Source: Mycobacterium yunnanensis (GTDB lineage: Bacteria > Actinomycetota > Actinomycetes > Mycobacteriales > Mycobacteriaceae). Taken from it: DNA of 64,000 nt. Position numbers and translations under genes: made by a program. The stretch spans positions 124,001 to 188,000 of the forward strand of contig NZ_JACKVK010000005.1 in assembly GCF_025823185.1 (NCBI RefSeq). The letters are read 5' to 3'. This document shows, piece by piece, positions 34,043 through 41,854 of this stretch (position 1 is its first letter; each line of letters opens with the position of its first letter). Below the pieces are notes generated by a model. The model was not told the DNA's origin. It saw only the letters and a list, made by a program, of their open reading frames with translations, and ran no database searches.

Positions 34043-34639
34043 ATGACCACTTTGATGGATGCCCCACCCGATGTCGCCGATGCGACGGTGCCGTCGATGC
34101 TGGACGACTGCGCACTCGTGGACGCCGGCGCACTCGGCGACCTCGACGCGTTCGAGACGCTGGTGCTCCGTCACGGCCCAGCCCTGCACCGATACGCCCG
34201 ACGCATGCTGCGCGACGCAGGTGACGTGGAGGACGTCGTGCAAGACACCTTCGTCGCAGCATGGCGCCAACTCGGCTCCTTTCGAGGCGAGTCGTCCGTG
34301 CAAACGTGGTTCTTCGCGATCTGTTCACGCAAGATCGTCGACGCCCACAGGTTCAAGCGGGCCCAGCCAGTCGACGACGGGTTCTTGGAATCACTGACTC
34401 CGTCCGCGCGCTGCGAAGATCCCTTCCTCTCGGCGTCCAACGCACACTTCATGTCTGCGCTGGAAGCGGCTCTCGACGACCTTCCCTCACGTCAGCGGGC
34501 GACGTGGGTGTTGCGGGAGATCGAGGCGATGTCGTTCGTCGACATCGGGGCCGTCCTGACGTTGAGTCCCGATTGCGCCCGTGGTCATCATCGACGTGCG
34601 CGGGCGACGCTCAGCGAGCGACTGACGAGGTGGCAGTGA
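34043..34639 (+). CDS. ECF-type RNA polymerase sigma factor
   Basis: A 198-residue protein from ATG 34043, behind AAGGGAAG. Region 2 is DLDAFETLVLRHGPALHRYA, then DVEDVVQDTFVAAWR and ESSVQTWFFAICSRKIVD. Region 4 is ALDDLPSRQRATWVLREIEA. Region 4.2 is unusual: the expected '(S/T)xGTVKSRLHRAR' reads LSPDCARGHHRRARATL, with a Cys and two His in the recognition helix. No anti-sigma gene lies next to it, and its C-terminal tail is too short to hold one. It is convergent with a methyltransferase gene, 9 nt away. Confidence 0.87.
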   Translation: MTTLMDAPPDVADATVPSMLDDCALVDAGALGDLDAFETLVLRHGPALHRYARRMLRDAGDVEDVVQDTFVAAWRQLGSFRGESSVQTWFFAICSRKIVDAHRFKRAQPVDDGFLESLTPSARCEDPFLSASNAHFMSALEAALDDLPSRQRATWVLREIEAMSFVDIGAVLTLSPDCARGHHRRARATLSERLTRWQ

Positions 34640-34648
34640 CGCGCGAGC

Positions 34649-35257
34649 CTACGGTTTGACCCAGCGCCACTGGCGAGTGGAGCACTCGACGGCGTCGGGC
34701 ACTCGATCCCGCACTGCGGCAACGACTCCCGGCCACCACTGCTCGTCGTAGTCGTCCCCCGACAGCCAGCCCCCCGGGGCCACCTTGGGCAGCCAGCCGT
34801 CGATGTCGGCGACGACGCTGTCGTATTCGTGTCTCGCGTCGAGGTGGACCCAGGCCAGCGACTCGTCGGCGAAGAGCGCAGCCGCCGCCGGGGACGGACT
34901 CACCACGAGATGCACCCGGTCGGCGACACCGCATGCGATGACGTTGCGGTGCAACTGGCCGGCGAACGTACCACCGCCGTCGGCGACCGCGGCGGCGTGC
35001 GAGTCCTTGTCCGCAGTGCCCTCGCGCCCGCTGCCGCGGCAGTAGTCGACGCCCACGATCGTGAACTTGCGCTTGGAAGAAGACACGACTTCGGCCATCG
35101 AGCACAGGCTCCGGCCCAGGTATGACCCGACCTCGACGAATGTGCTGCCCTCGGGGAAGGTCGCCACGGCCTCCTCCTGGAGGTCGCGCCAACCAAACCA
35201 GCCGTGGATACGCGTCCAGTGCATCGGTTCGACGAGGTCGTCGGCAGGTGACGTCAC
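34649..35257 (-). CDS. Class I SAM-dependent methyltransferase (Methyltransf_24 type)
   Basis: A 202-residue protein with the SAM-binding motif I STFVEVGSYLGRS, an acidic motif II (FTIVGVDYCRGSG) and the block WVHLDARHEYDSVVADIDGW, then PGGWLSGDDYDE, as in Methyltransf_24/cephalosporin-hydroxylase-like enzymes. The acceptor is unknown; the family often modifies sugars or small metabolites. It starts at GTG 35257, divergent from the sugar ABC operon, 143 nt away. Confidence 0.82.
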   Translation of the reverse strand: MTSPADDLVEPMHWTRIHGWFGWRDLQEEAVATFPEGSTFVEVGSYLGRSLCSMAEVVSSSKRKFTIVGVDYCRGSGREGTADKDSHAAAVADGGGTFAGQLHRNVIACGVADRVHLVVSPSPAAAALFADESLAWVHLDARHEYDSVVADIDGWLPKVAPGGWLSGDDYDEQWWPGVVAAVRDRVPDAVECSTRQWRWVKP

Positions 35258-35315
35258 GGCTCAGATCCTCCCCCGGGTGTGGATTCCGGCGAACATCGCC
35301 GGGTTAAACCCTCAG

Positions 35316-35339
35316 AAAAACGTTTGCGTAAACGTTTTT
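35316..35339. promoter_or_regulatory. Tandem AAACGTTT LacI-type operator
   Basis: Ten-base arms AAAAACGTTT (35316-35325) and AAACGTTTTT (35330-35339) are exact reverse complements around GCGT. Each arm also contains the 8-bp palindrome AAACGTTT, with centres 12 nt apart. A central CG in an A/T palindrome is typical of LacI-family operators. The second copy lies within the promoter spacer of the transporter operon, and the LacI gene sits at the end of the locus. Confidence 0.82.
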
Positions 35340-35353
35340 GTGTGAAATAGTGT
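35324..35353 (+). promoter_or_regulatory. Promoter of the sugar ABC operon
   Basis: TTGCGT (35324-35329) as -35 and TAGTGT (35348-35353) as -10 are 18 nt apart. The -35 overlaps the first operator half and the second half fills the spacer, so bound LacI would block RNA polymerase. The leader to GTG 35401 is about 40 nt. Confidence 0.55.
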
Positions 35354-35400
35354 GGCGCAGAGCACACTGGCAGCGTCAACGTCGACCTCGAGGATGGGCA

Positions 35401-38028
35401 GTGACCGGGAGCGTCAAACCGCACGACGAACACGGGACGCCCGACGTTCTGGGCGACGCCCATCCGGTGATGGCCGAACTCGTAGGCGCCTCGAAGAGAT
35501 TCGACGCGATCTACGCCGTGCGCGACGTGACGCTGCAGATCCGGGCCGGCGAGGTGCTGGCGCTGGTGGGAGAGAACGGCGCCGGCAAGAGCACCTGCGT
35601 GAAGATGCTCGGCGGCGTGTACCACCCCACCGACGGCGTCGTCCGCGTCGGCGGCGAGGACGTCACACTGCGCACCCCGCTCGACGCTCAGGAACTCGGC
35701 ATCGCCGTGGTGCACCAACATCCCGGCCTGTTCCCCGACTTGCCCATCTACGAGAACGTGTACGCCGGTCGGCCGCTAACCAGCCGGTTCGGGCTTCTCG
35801 ACCACGCCAAGATGAGCGACGAGGCCCGCCGGTGGCTGGAGACGCTCGGCCTCCGAGTGGACCCGGACATGTCGGCCGGTCTGCTCAGCACCTCCGAGCA
35901 GCAGCTGGTGGAGATCGCCAAGGCGTTGGCCTTCGACGCGCGGATCCTCATCCTCGACGAGCCCACCGCGTCGCTGACCATCGGCGAAACCGAACGGCTC
36001 TTCTCGGTCATCGAAGATCTCAAGGCCCGAGGGGTGGCCATGCTCTTCGTCGGACACCGGCTCGAAGAGATCATGGCCGTGTCCGACCGGGTCACCGTCA
36101 TGCGCGACGGTCGCTGGGTCGCCGACCTCGTCACCGCCAACACCGACCAGCACCACATCGTCGAGCTGATGGTCGGCCGCGAGCTGACCGACATCTACCC
36201 CGAACGGGTTGCCGCCATCGGCGAGGTCGTGCTGCGCCTCCGCGAGCTCGGAGTCGGCGGCTACGTCTCCGACGTCAGCCTGAACGTGCGCGCCGGCGAG
36301 GTCGTGGGGCTGGCCGGTCTCGTCGGGGCCGGCCGCACCGAGGTGGCCCGCGCCGTCTTCGGCATCGACCGCCCCACGCAGGGTCAGATCGAACTCGACG
36401 GGCAGCCGATACGCATCACCTCACCGGCGTCGGCCTTGGCACGCGGCATCGCCTACGCGTCAGAGGACCGGCGGGGGCAGAGCATCGTCGAAGACTTCTC
36501 CATCCTCGACAACGCCACGCTCCCCGTGGTCGACCAGGCGTCTCGCTTCGGTCTGATCCGGCGGCGCGCCGAGTTCGCCTTGGTGGACGGCCCACTGCAA
36601 CGGATGCGCTTGAAGTTCGCCAGCTACGCGCAACCCATCGGCAATCTCTCCGGCGGCAATCAGCAGAAGGTCGTGCTGGCCAAGTGGTTGGCGACCAATC
36701 CCCGACTCCTGATCCTCGACGAGCCCACCCAGGGCGTCGACATTCAGGCCAAGTCCGAGGTGCACCACATCATCGCGGAGCTGGCCCAGCAGGGACTGGC
36801 CATCCTGATGATCTCCTCCGACATGCCCGAACTCCTCGGAACGTGTGACCGCATCTACGTCATGCACCAGGGCCGGATCACCGCGGAGTTCGACGCCGAA
36901 CGCGCCAACCAGATCGACATCGGCTTGGCCGCAACCGGATTGCTGACCTCCGACGCCAAGATCGGCACCACCTCCGAACGCGACCTCGAGATCCTGAGGT
37001 CCAAGGAGGAGGAGAAGAAGGCCGAGGTGGTCAGCGTCAGCCGCGGCGATCGACCGGCGTGGCGAAAGGTGTTCGCTCGTCGCGAGTTCGGGCTGCTGCT
37101 CGCCATGATCGCCGTTCTGTTTCCGCTGGGCATCATGAACCCCGACCTGTTGGGCGCCTCCAATCTGGGCAACCTCGCGGTGACCACCGCGCTCATCGGG
37201 GTGGCGTGCCTTGGCCAGATGGTGGTGATGCTGACCCGAAACATCGACCTCTCCCTCGGATCGGTGATCGGGCTGTCGGCCTACGCGTCGGCGTGGGCGA
37301 TGAGCGATCTACCGAACGTACCGGCGGTGGTCGGCATCGCCATCGCCGTCGGCGTCGGTGTCGTGTGCGGCGCCGTCAACGGGGTCATCGTCGCCTACGG
37401 CCGCGTCCCCTCCATCGTGGTCACCCTCGGCACCCTGGCGATCTTCCGCGGCGTCGACGCCATCCTCTCGAGTGGGCGCCAGATCTCCTCGGGCATGGTG
37501 CCGCGCGGCTGGCTCGACTGGACGGCGGGCCGCTTCCTCGGCATCTCGATGCTGGTGTGGATCGGTCTGGCGCTCTTCGTCGTCTTCGCCGTGTTCCTGC
37601 GGACCACCCGATTCGGCCGCGACATCTACGCCACCGGTTCCAACCCGGCCGGCGCCGACCTCATCGGCATCCGCACCCGGGCCCTCACCTTCGCCGCGTT
37701 CGTCATCTCGGGCACCCTGGCCGGATTCGCCGGCGCCATGTGGGCATCCCACTTCGCGACCGTCGACGGCCAGCTCGCCTACGGGTTGGAGCTCACGCTG
37801 GTCGCCTCGGTCGTGGTCGGCGGGGTGTCCCTGCGGGGCGGTGCGGGAACCGTGCTCGGGGTGCTGCTCGGCACCATCACTCTGATCATCATTCAGAACG
37901 CGATCACCGTCGCCCGCATCAATCCGTCCTATCTGCAGGCCTTCTTCGGCGGCGCCATCCTGCTCACCGTGCTGGTCGACACACTGCTCTCCCGACGCAG
38001 CACCCGGCTCACCCGAGGGGCGCGCTGA
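35401..38028 (+). CDS. Sugar ABC transporter: dual ATPase fused to permease (RhaT/LsrA-type plus RhaP/LsrC-type)
   Basis: An 875-residue fusion. GTG 35401 follows GAGGA. ATPase domain 1 has Walker A GENGAGKST (57-65) and ILILDEPTASL; domain 2 has the degenerate GLVGAGRTEV, signature LSGGNQQKVVLAK and LLILDEPTQGV, as in RbsA-type proteins. From ~residue 555 a RbsC-type permease follows (LTRNIDLSLGSVIGLSAYAS, then RVPSIVVTLGTLAIFRGVD). Binding-protein and permease sequences are closest in style to rhamnose (RhaSTPQ) and autoinducer-2 (Lsr) systems. The fusion of ATPase and one permease is uncommon. The stop overlaps the second permease start by 1 nt. Confidence 0.88.
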   Translation: MTGSVKPHDEHGTPDVLGDAHPVMAELVGASKRFDAIYAVRDVTLQIRAGEVLALVGENGAGKSTCVKMLGGVYHPTDGVVRVGGEDVTLRTPLDAQELGIAVVHQHPGLFPDLPIYENVYAGRPLTSRFGLLDHAKMSDEARRWLETLGLRVDPDMSAGLLSTSEQQLVEIAKALAFDARILILDEPTASLTIGETERLFSVIEDLKARGVAMLFVGHRLEEIMAVSDRVTVMRDGRWVADLVTANTDQHHIVELMVGRELTDIYPERVAAIGEVVLRLRELGVGGYVSDVSLNVRAGEVVGLAGLVGAGRTEVARAVFGIDRPTQGQIELDGQPIRITSPASALARGIAYASEDRRGQSIVEDFSILDNATLPVVDQASRFGLIRRRAEFALVDGPLQRMRLKFASYAQPIGNLSGGNQQKVVLAKWLATNPRLLILDEPTQGVDIQAKSEVHHIIAELAQQGLAILMISSDMPELLGTCDRIYVMHQGRITAEFDAERANQIDIGLAATGLLTSDAKIGTTSERDLEILRSKEEEKKAEVVSVSRGDRPAWRKVFARREFGLLLAMIAVLFPLGIMNPDLLGASNLGNLAVTTALIGVACLGQMVVMLTRNIDLSLGSVIGLSAYASAWAMSDLPNVPAVVGIAIAVGVGVVCGAVNGVIVAYGRVPSIVVTLGTLAIFRGVDAILSSGRQISSGMVPRGWLDWTAGRFLGISMLVWIGLALFVVFAVFLRTTRFGRDIYATGSNPAGADLIGIRTRALTFAAFVISGTLAGFAGAMWASHFATVDGQLAYGLELTLVASVVVGGVSLRGGAGTVLGVLLGTITLIIIQNAITVARINPSYLQAFFGGAILLTVLVDTLLSRRSTRLTRGAR

Positions 38029-39029
38029 TGCTCGACGCCGTGATGTCCAAGTTCAAGACGTGGGAATTCGTGCTGCTCGTCCTAGTGGTGACGATGCTGG
38101 TCGCAGCGGCGGCACTCGTGCCGGGCTTCACCCGGCCGTTCAGCATCTCCACCGGGGTGGCCACCTTCGCCCCGGCCGCACTGATGGCCCTGCCGCTGGC
38201 CCTGCTGGTGATCGTCCGCGACATCGACATATCCGTGGCCAGCATCGCCGGTCTGTCCTCGGTCGCGGCGGGACTCGCCATCCAGGCGGGCCTACCGGTC
38301 TGGGCCGTGGTGGCGTTCGCCTTGGTCACCGGCCTGCTGTGCGGCGCGGTCAACGGCTTCTTCGTCGCGGTGCTGGGACTGCCTGCCCTGCTGGTGACCC
38401 TTGGCACCCTGGCCCTGTTTCGCGGGCTGTGCTACGTGCTGCTGGGCGGTACGCCGATCTCGCCGCTTCCCGACTTCTTCACCGCGCTCGGAACCGACAA
38501 CATCCCCGGACTCGTCATCCCCTGGGCGATCGTGCCGTTCGCCGTCCTCGCGGTGGTGTTCGGCGTCGTGCTGCACCGCTCCACGGTGGGCAGACGCATC
38601 TACGCCATCGGCGGCAATCCGGAAACCGCGCGCTACAGCGGAATTCACGTGGCCCGCATCCGATTCCTGCTGTTCGTCGTCTCCGGTGTCGTCTCGGCCC
38701 TGGCCGGAATGATCAACATGGGCATCACCAGCCAAGTCGCCCCGGACGGCGCTCTTGGGCTGGAACTCGACGTCATCACCGTCGTCTTCCTCGCAGGGGT
38801 GAGCGTGCTCGGCGGCAAGGGCCGCATCACCGGTGTCGTACTGGCCAGCATCCTCATCCTCGCGTTGCGAAAGTCGTTGCAGTTGTTGAACGTCAGCGGA
38901 TACACCCAGGGGATCGCCGTCGGCGGCGTGCTGATCGCCTCACTGCTGGTCACCAACCTCTCACGGCAGTACTTCGAGTCCCGGCGTGAGCGGCGCCCCG
39001 ACCCGACCGTCGACGCCGTCCATGCCTGA
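38028..39029 (+). CDS. Sugar ABC transporter permease (RhaQ/LsrD-type)
   Basis: A 333-residue protein with about ten membrane helices and the BPD_transp_2 signatures VRDIDISVASIAGLSSVAAG, LPALLVTLGTLALFRG and VFLAGVSVLGGKGRITGV. ATG 38028 shares one base with the TGA of the fusion gene, so translation is coupled. It is the second membrane half of the importer; the first half is the C-terminus of the fusion. Confidence 0.9.
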   Translation: MLDAVMSKFKTWEFVLLVLVVTMLVAAAALVPGFTRPFSISTGVATFAPAALMALPLALLVIVRDIDISVASIAGLSSVAAGLAIQAGLPVWAVVAFALVTGLLCGAVNGFFVAVLGLPALLVTLGTLALFRGLCYVLLGGTPISPLPDFFTALGTDNIPGLVIPWAIVPFAVLAVVFGVVLHRSTVGRRIYAIGGNPETARYSGIHVARIRFLLFVVSGVVSALAGMINMGITSQVAPDGALGLELDVITVVFLAGVSVLGGKGRITGVVLASILILALRKSLQLLNVSGYTQGIAVGGVLIASLLVTNLSRQYFESRRERRPDPTVDAVHA

Positions 39030-39105
39030 CCCGCGGCACCGCTCCCCAACCATCCCGCAGTCGCCACGACCGGTGACTGCCAGCCCGACCATGAAGGGAA
39101 CTCGC

Positions 39106-40149
39106 ATGAAGAAATCGGTCACCACGGTGGCGATCGGAGCAGCAGCTCTGATGGCCTTGCAGCTCAGCGGTTGTGCCTCGTCCACCGACTCGAACAGCGC
39201 CTCCGGTGCGGACTCGGGCAACTGCGTGTCCGGACCCATCAAGATCGGCCTGATTCCCAAGCTGGGCACCGATCCCTACATGGTCACGGTCAAGAACGCG
39301 GTGGAGGCCGCTGCGGCCAAGGACGGGTCGACGGTGATCTACACCTCGCCAAGCGATGCGACCGGCGCTGCGCAGATTCCCTTCGTCAATCAGCTGATCT
39401 CCCAGGGCGTCAACGTCATCGCGATCTCCGGCAGTGATCTCAACAGCACATCGGCGGCGCTGGCCAAGGCCAAACAGGCTGGCATCAAGGTCATTTCGTG
39501 GGATTCCGATGTCGCGCCCGAATCCCGCGGGTTCTTCCTCAACCAGGCCGACACCGCGCTGATCGGCGACCAGATGCTGACCTCGCTGTTCAACATGATC
39601 GGCGGTGAAGGCGAGTTCGCCATCCTGTCCTCCACTCAGACCGCGGTCAACCAGAACGCGTGGATCGCCAGCATCAAGGACAAGCTGGCGAAGGACCCCA
39701 AGTACGCCAAGATGAAGCTCGTCACGGTGGCCTACGGCGAGGAGAAGGCCGACGTCAACGCCCAGAAGGCCCAGGAGCTGGTGCAGGCCTACCCGCAGTT
39801 GAAGGGCATCATCGTGCCCGCCGGCATCGGCCTGCCCGCCGCGGCCGAGGCGTTGTCCCAGAGCGGTGACCTCGGCCGGATCAAGCTCTCCGGCCTAGGG
39901 CCGGTGACGTTGGTCAACCAGTACATCAAGACCGGCAACGTCCAGGACGTGTGGTGGAACGTGCAGAACCTGGGGACGTTGACGTTCGCGACAGCCCAGC
40001 AGTACGCCCAGTGCAAGATCGAGCCGAAGCAGGGAACCTCGTACGACGTCGACGGACTCGGTAAGTTCACCGTCGGGGAGAACGGCACCGTGCTGTTGGG
40101 CCAGCCCACCATCGTGACCCCCGAGAACGAGAAGGACTTCCCGTTCTGA
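39106..40149 (+). CDS. Sugar ABC transporter substrate-binding lipoprotein (RhaS/LsrB-like)
   Basis: A 347-residue lipoprotein. ATG 39106 has AAGGGA 6 nt upstream (ATG 39091 lacks one). The signal ends at the lipobox LQLSGC. The mature part (KIGLIPKLGTDPYMVTVKNA, QLISQGVNVIAISGSDLNST, GIKVISWDSDVAPESRGFFL, STQTAVNQNAWIASIK) matches the type I periplasmic binding proteins for rhamnose and autoinducer-2. The conserved SWDSDVAPE and N-rich block line the sugar pocket in that group. It is the last gene of the transporter operon, followed by a strong hairpin. Confidence 0.88.
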   Translation: MKKSVTTVAIGAAALMALQLSGCASSTDSNSASGADSGNCVSGPIKIGLIPKLGTDPYMVTVKNAVEAAAAKDGSTVIYTSPSDATGAAQIPFVNQLISQGVNVIAISGSDLNSTSAALAKAKQAGIKVISWDSDVAPESRGFFLNQADTALIGDQMLTSLFNMIGGEGEFAILSSTQTAVNQNAWIASIKDKLAKDPKYAKMKLVTVAYGEEKADVNAQKAQELVQAYPQLKGIIVPAGIGLPAAAEALSQSGDLGRIKLSGLGPVTLVNQYIKTGNVQDVWWNVQNLGTLTFATAQQYAQCKIEPKQGTSYDVDGLGKFTVGENGTVLLGQPTIVTPENEKDFPF

Positions 40150-40157
40150 GTCGTCGA

Positions 40158-40186
40158 GCCGAGGGTCGGGACGACCGACCCTCGGC
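40158..40186. terminator. 12-bp GC-rich hairpin after the binding-protein gene
   Basis: GCCGAGGGTCGG (40158-40169) and CCGACCCTCGGC (40175-40186) pair perfectly around GACGA. It begins 9 nt after the TGA and has no T tract, as many mycobacterial terminators do. It should end or reduce transcription between the transporter operon and the LacI gene. Confidence 0.8.
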
Positions 40187-40233
40187 GTCGGCCCTCGCGT
40201 AGAGGGCTCCGAACCGGATTGGAGTAGGGCCCG

Positions 40234-41241
40234 CTGTCCACCATCAAAGACGTCGCGCGACAGGCCGGGGTGTCGGTTGCGACGGTGTCTCATGTGCTGA
40301 ACGGCACGCGGTTCGTCAGCGACCCGACTCGCGAACGCGTCGAACGGGCGGTCGCCGCCTTGGATTACGTCGGCAACCCGATGGCCAAGTCGTTGCGCAC
40401 CGGACGCACCCAGACCTTCGGGCTGGTGATGTCCGCGCTGATGAACCCCTACTTCAACGACGTCGTCACCTCGATCGAGAAGTCGACGGTGGCACACGGA
40501 TACACCCTGTTGCTGGCCGACCACCGGGACGAAGCCGACCTGGAGTTCCGTGCGGTGTCCAACCTGTGCCAACGCAAGGTCGACGGGCTGCTGCTGCAAC
40601 CGTCGGGCGATCCCAGCCGATCACTGAAACTGCTCGAGAGTCAGCACGTGCCAACGGTATTCGTCGACCGTTTCGACCAAGGGCATGGCGTCGACGGCTA
40701 CGACTTCGTGGGAACCGAGAACGTCGAGGCCACGAAGACGGTGGTGCGCCACCTGGTCGACCACGGCCATCGGCGCATCGGCATGGTGTGCGGGCAGGCG
40801 GGCAGCTCGACCACCGACGAGCGGATCGCGGGCTACCGGCTGGCGCTGGCCGAGGCGGGTCTCGACGTCGACCCCACGTTGATCCAGCCGGGGTTCTCCG
40901 ACGAGACCCTGGCGCAGACGGCCACCAACGCGCTGCTGGCCCTCTCCGACCCGCCGACCGCGCTGTTCTCGGGCAACAACCGGATGACGATTGGGATCAT
41001 GCGGGCCTTGCAGGCCAAGGGCATAGTCCCTCCGGAGAGGATCGCCCTCGGCGTCTTCGACGACTTCCCCTGGGCGGACCTGTTCAGCCCCCGGTTGACC
41101 TGTGCCTCACAGCAATCCGATCAGATCGGGACGACCAGCGTGGCGCTGCTGCTCCGTCGGATCGCCGAACCGGATCGGGCACACGAAGCAGTCCGGTTCC
41201 CGACCCGGTTCACACGTCGCAATTCCTGCGGTTGCCATTAG
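40234..41241 (+). CDS. LacI-family regulator of the sugar ABC operon; apparent CTG start
   Basis: A 335-residue reading from CTG 40234. The predicted N-terminus after the initiator is STIKDVARQAGVSVATVSHV, the canonical LacI HTH, and the hinge is YVGNPMAKSLRTGRTQTFGL. The rest is a periplasmic-binding-protein-like sensor (VPTVFVDRF, DHGHRRIGMVCGQ). TAG at 40225-40227 closes the frame just upstream. The only ATG/GTG/TTG candidate early on is GTG 40270, which removes half of the HTH. GGAG (40221-40224) is 9 nt from the CTG. It should bind the AAACGTTT pair at 35316-35339. Confidence 0.85.
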   Translation: MSTIKDVARQAGVSVATVSHVLNGTRFVSDPTRERVERAVAALDYVGNPMAKSLRTGRTQTFGLVMSALMNPYFNDVVTSIEKSTVAHGYTLLLADHRDEADLEFRAVSNLCQRKVDGLLLQPSGDPSRSLKLLESQHVPTVFVDRFDQGHGVDGYDFVGTENVEATKTVVRHLVDHGHRRIGMVCGQAGSSTTDERIAGYRLALAEAGLDVDPTLIQPGFSDETLAQTATNALLALSDPPTALFSGNNRMTIGIMRALQAKGIVPPERIALGVFDDFPWADLFSPRLTCASQQSDQIGTTSVALLLRRIAEPDRAHEAVRFPTRFTRRNSCGCH

Positions 41242-41714
41242 GGGTCTGCGACGTCGAGCAATTGGTTCAACCGATGGTCCACCAGCTGTCGCATCACGAG
41301 CGAGGTGTTGGTGTGCCGTACCCCGGGGACGTCAAGGATTTGTCCCGCCACGCGGTAGAGATCGTCGGCGTCGCGGGCGACCACCTGGATCAGCAGGTCA
41401 GCACCGCCACTGAGCCCGAGCACTTCGACGACTTCCGGTATGCCGGCCAAGGCCGCCGACACCTGGGCGAGCAGGCGCTGTTTGACACGCGCACGGACGA
41501 AGGCACGCATCGGAAAGCCCAGGAAGCTGGGCTCGATGCGACGATCGAAGGGCAACAACACCCCACCCTGGTCCCATTTGTCGAGACGAGCCTGCACCGT
41601 GTTGCGGGATATTCCGGCCCGCTCGGCCAAGGCGATTGCCGACAGCCGTGGGCTGCGGGCGAGCGCGGAGAGCAACCGGGCGTCGATGCGATCCGCCCTC
41701 GCAGTAGTGGTCAT
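41238..41714 (-). CDS. Lrp/AsnC-family regulator (MdeR-like context)
   Basis: A 158-residue protein with HTH RIDARLLSALARSPRLSAIA, then ERAGISRNTVQARLDKWD, and a RAM domain (FVRARVKQRLLAQVSAAL; GGADLLIQVVARDADDL). It is divergent from the AceE-like E1 gene with TGCAC-type sites between, an arrangement like mdeR/mdeB in Pseudomonas putida methionine catabolism. It overlaps the convergent LacI gene by 4 nt. Confidence 0.87.
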   Translation of the reverse strand: MTTTARADRIDARLLSALARSPRLSAIALAERAGISRNTVQARLDKWDQGGVLLPFDRRIEPSFLGFPMRAFVRARVKQRLLAQVSAALAGIPEVVEVLGLSGGADLLIQVVARDADDLYRVAGQILDVPGVRHTNTSLVMRQLVDHRLNQLLDVADP

Positions 41715-41827
41715 TCTGCACCCCCGTACGGTCGTCGGTTCCGCGCCATCCGTGCATTATGCACATCATGGGCGCACGGCGTTGCGCGAACGTGCGCTTG
41801 ATGATGGAGTCACTGAACATTCTGCAC
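41712..41827. promoter_or_regulatory. Lrp-type binding sites: GTGCATTATGCAC palindrome and CATTCTGCAC repeats
   Basis: A perfect 6+1+6 palindrome, GTGCATTATGCAC, lies at 41752-41764. CATTCTGCAC is repeated exactly at 41712-41721 (covering the regulator's start codon) and 41818-41827 (28 nt before the E1 start). All share TGCAC. The spread of related half-sites across a divergent spacer fits an oligomeric Lrp/AsnC protein controlling itself and the E1 gene. Confidence 0.7.
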
Positions 41828-41854
41828 TGAACGACCTACGCGAGGTGTCATCTC

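Noticed and set aside
37059-39029. A 656-codon open frame on the plus strand covering most of the fused permease and the second permease
   Set aside because: Only the part from 38028 encodes a membrane protein; upstream it is an Arg/Gly/His-rich shadow of the ABC fusion gene.
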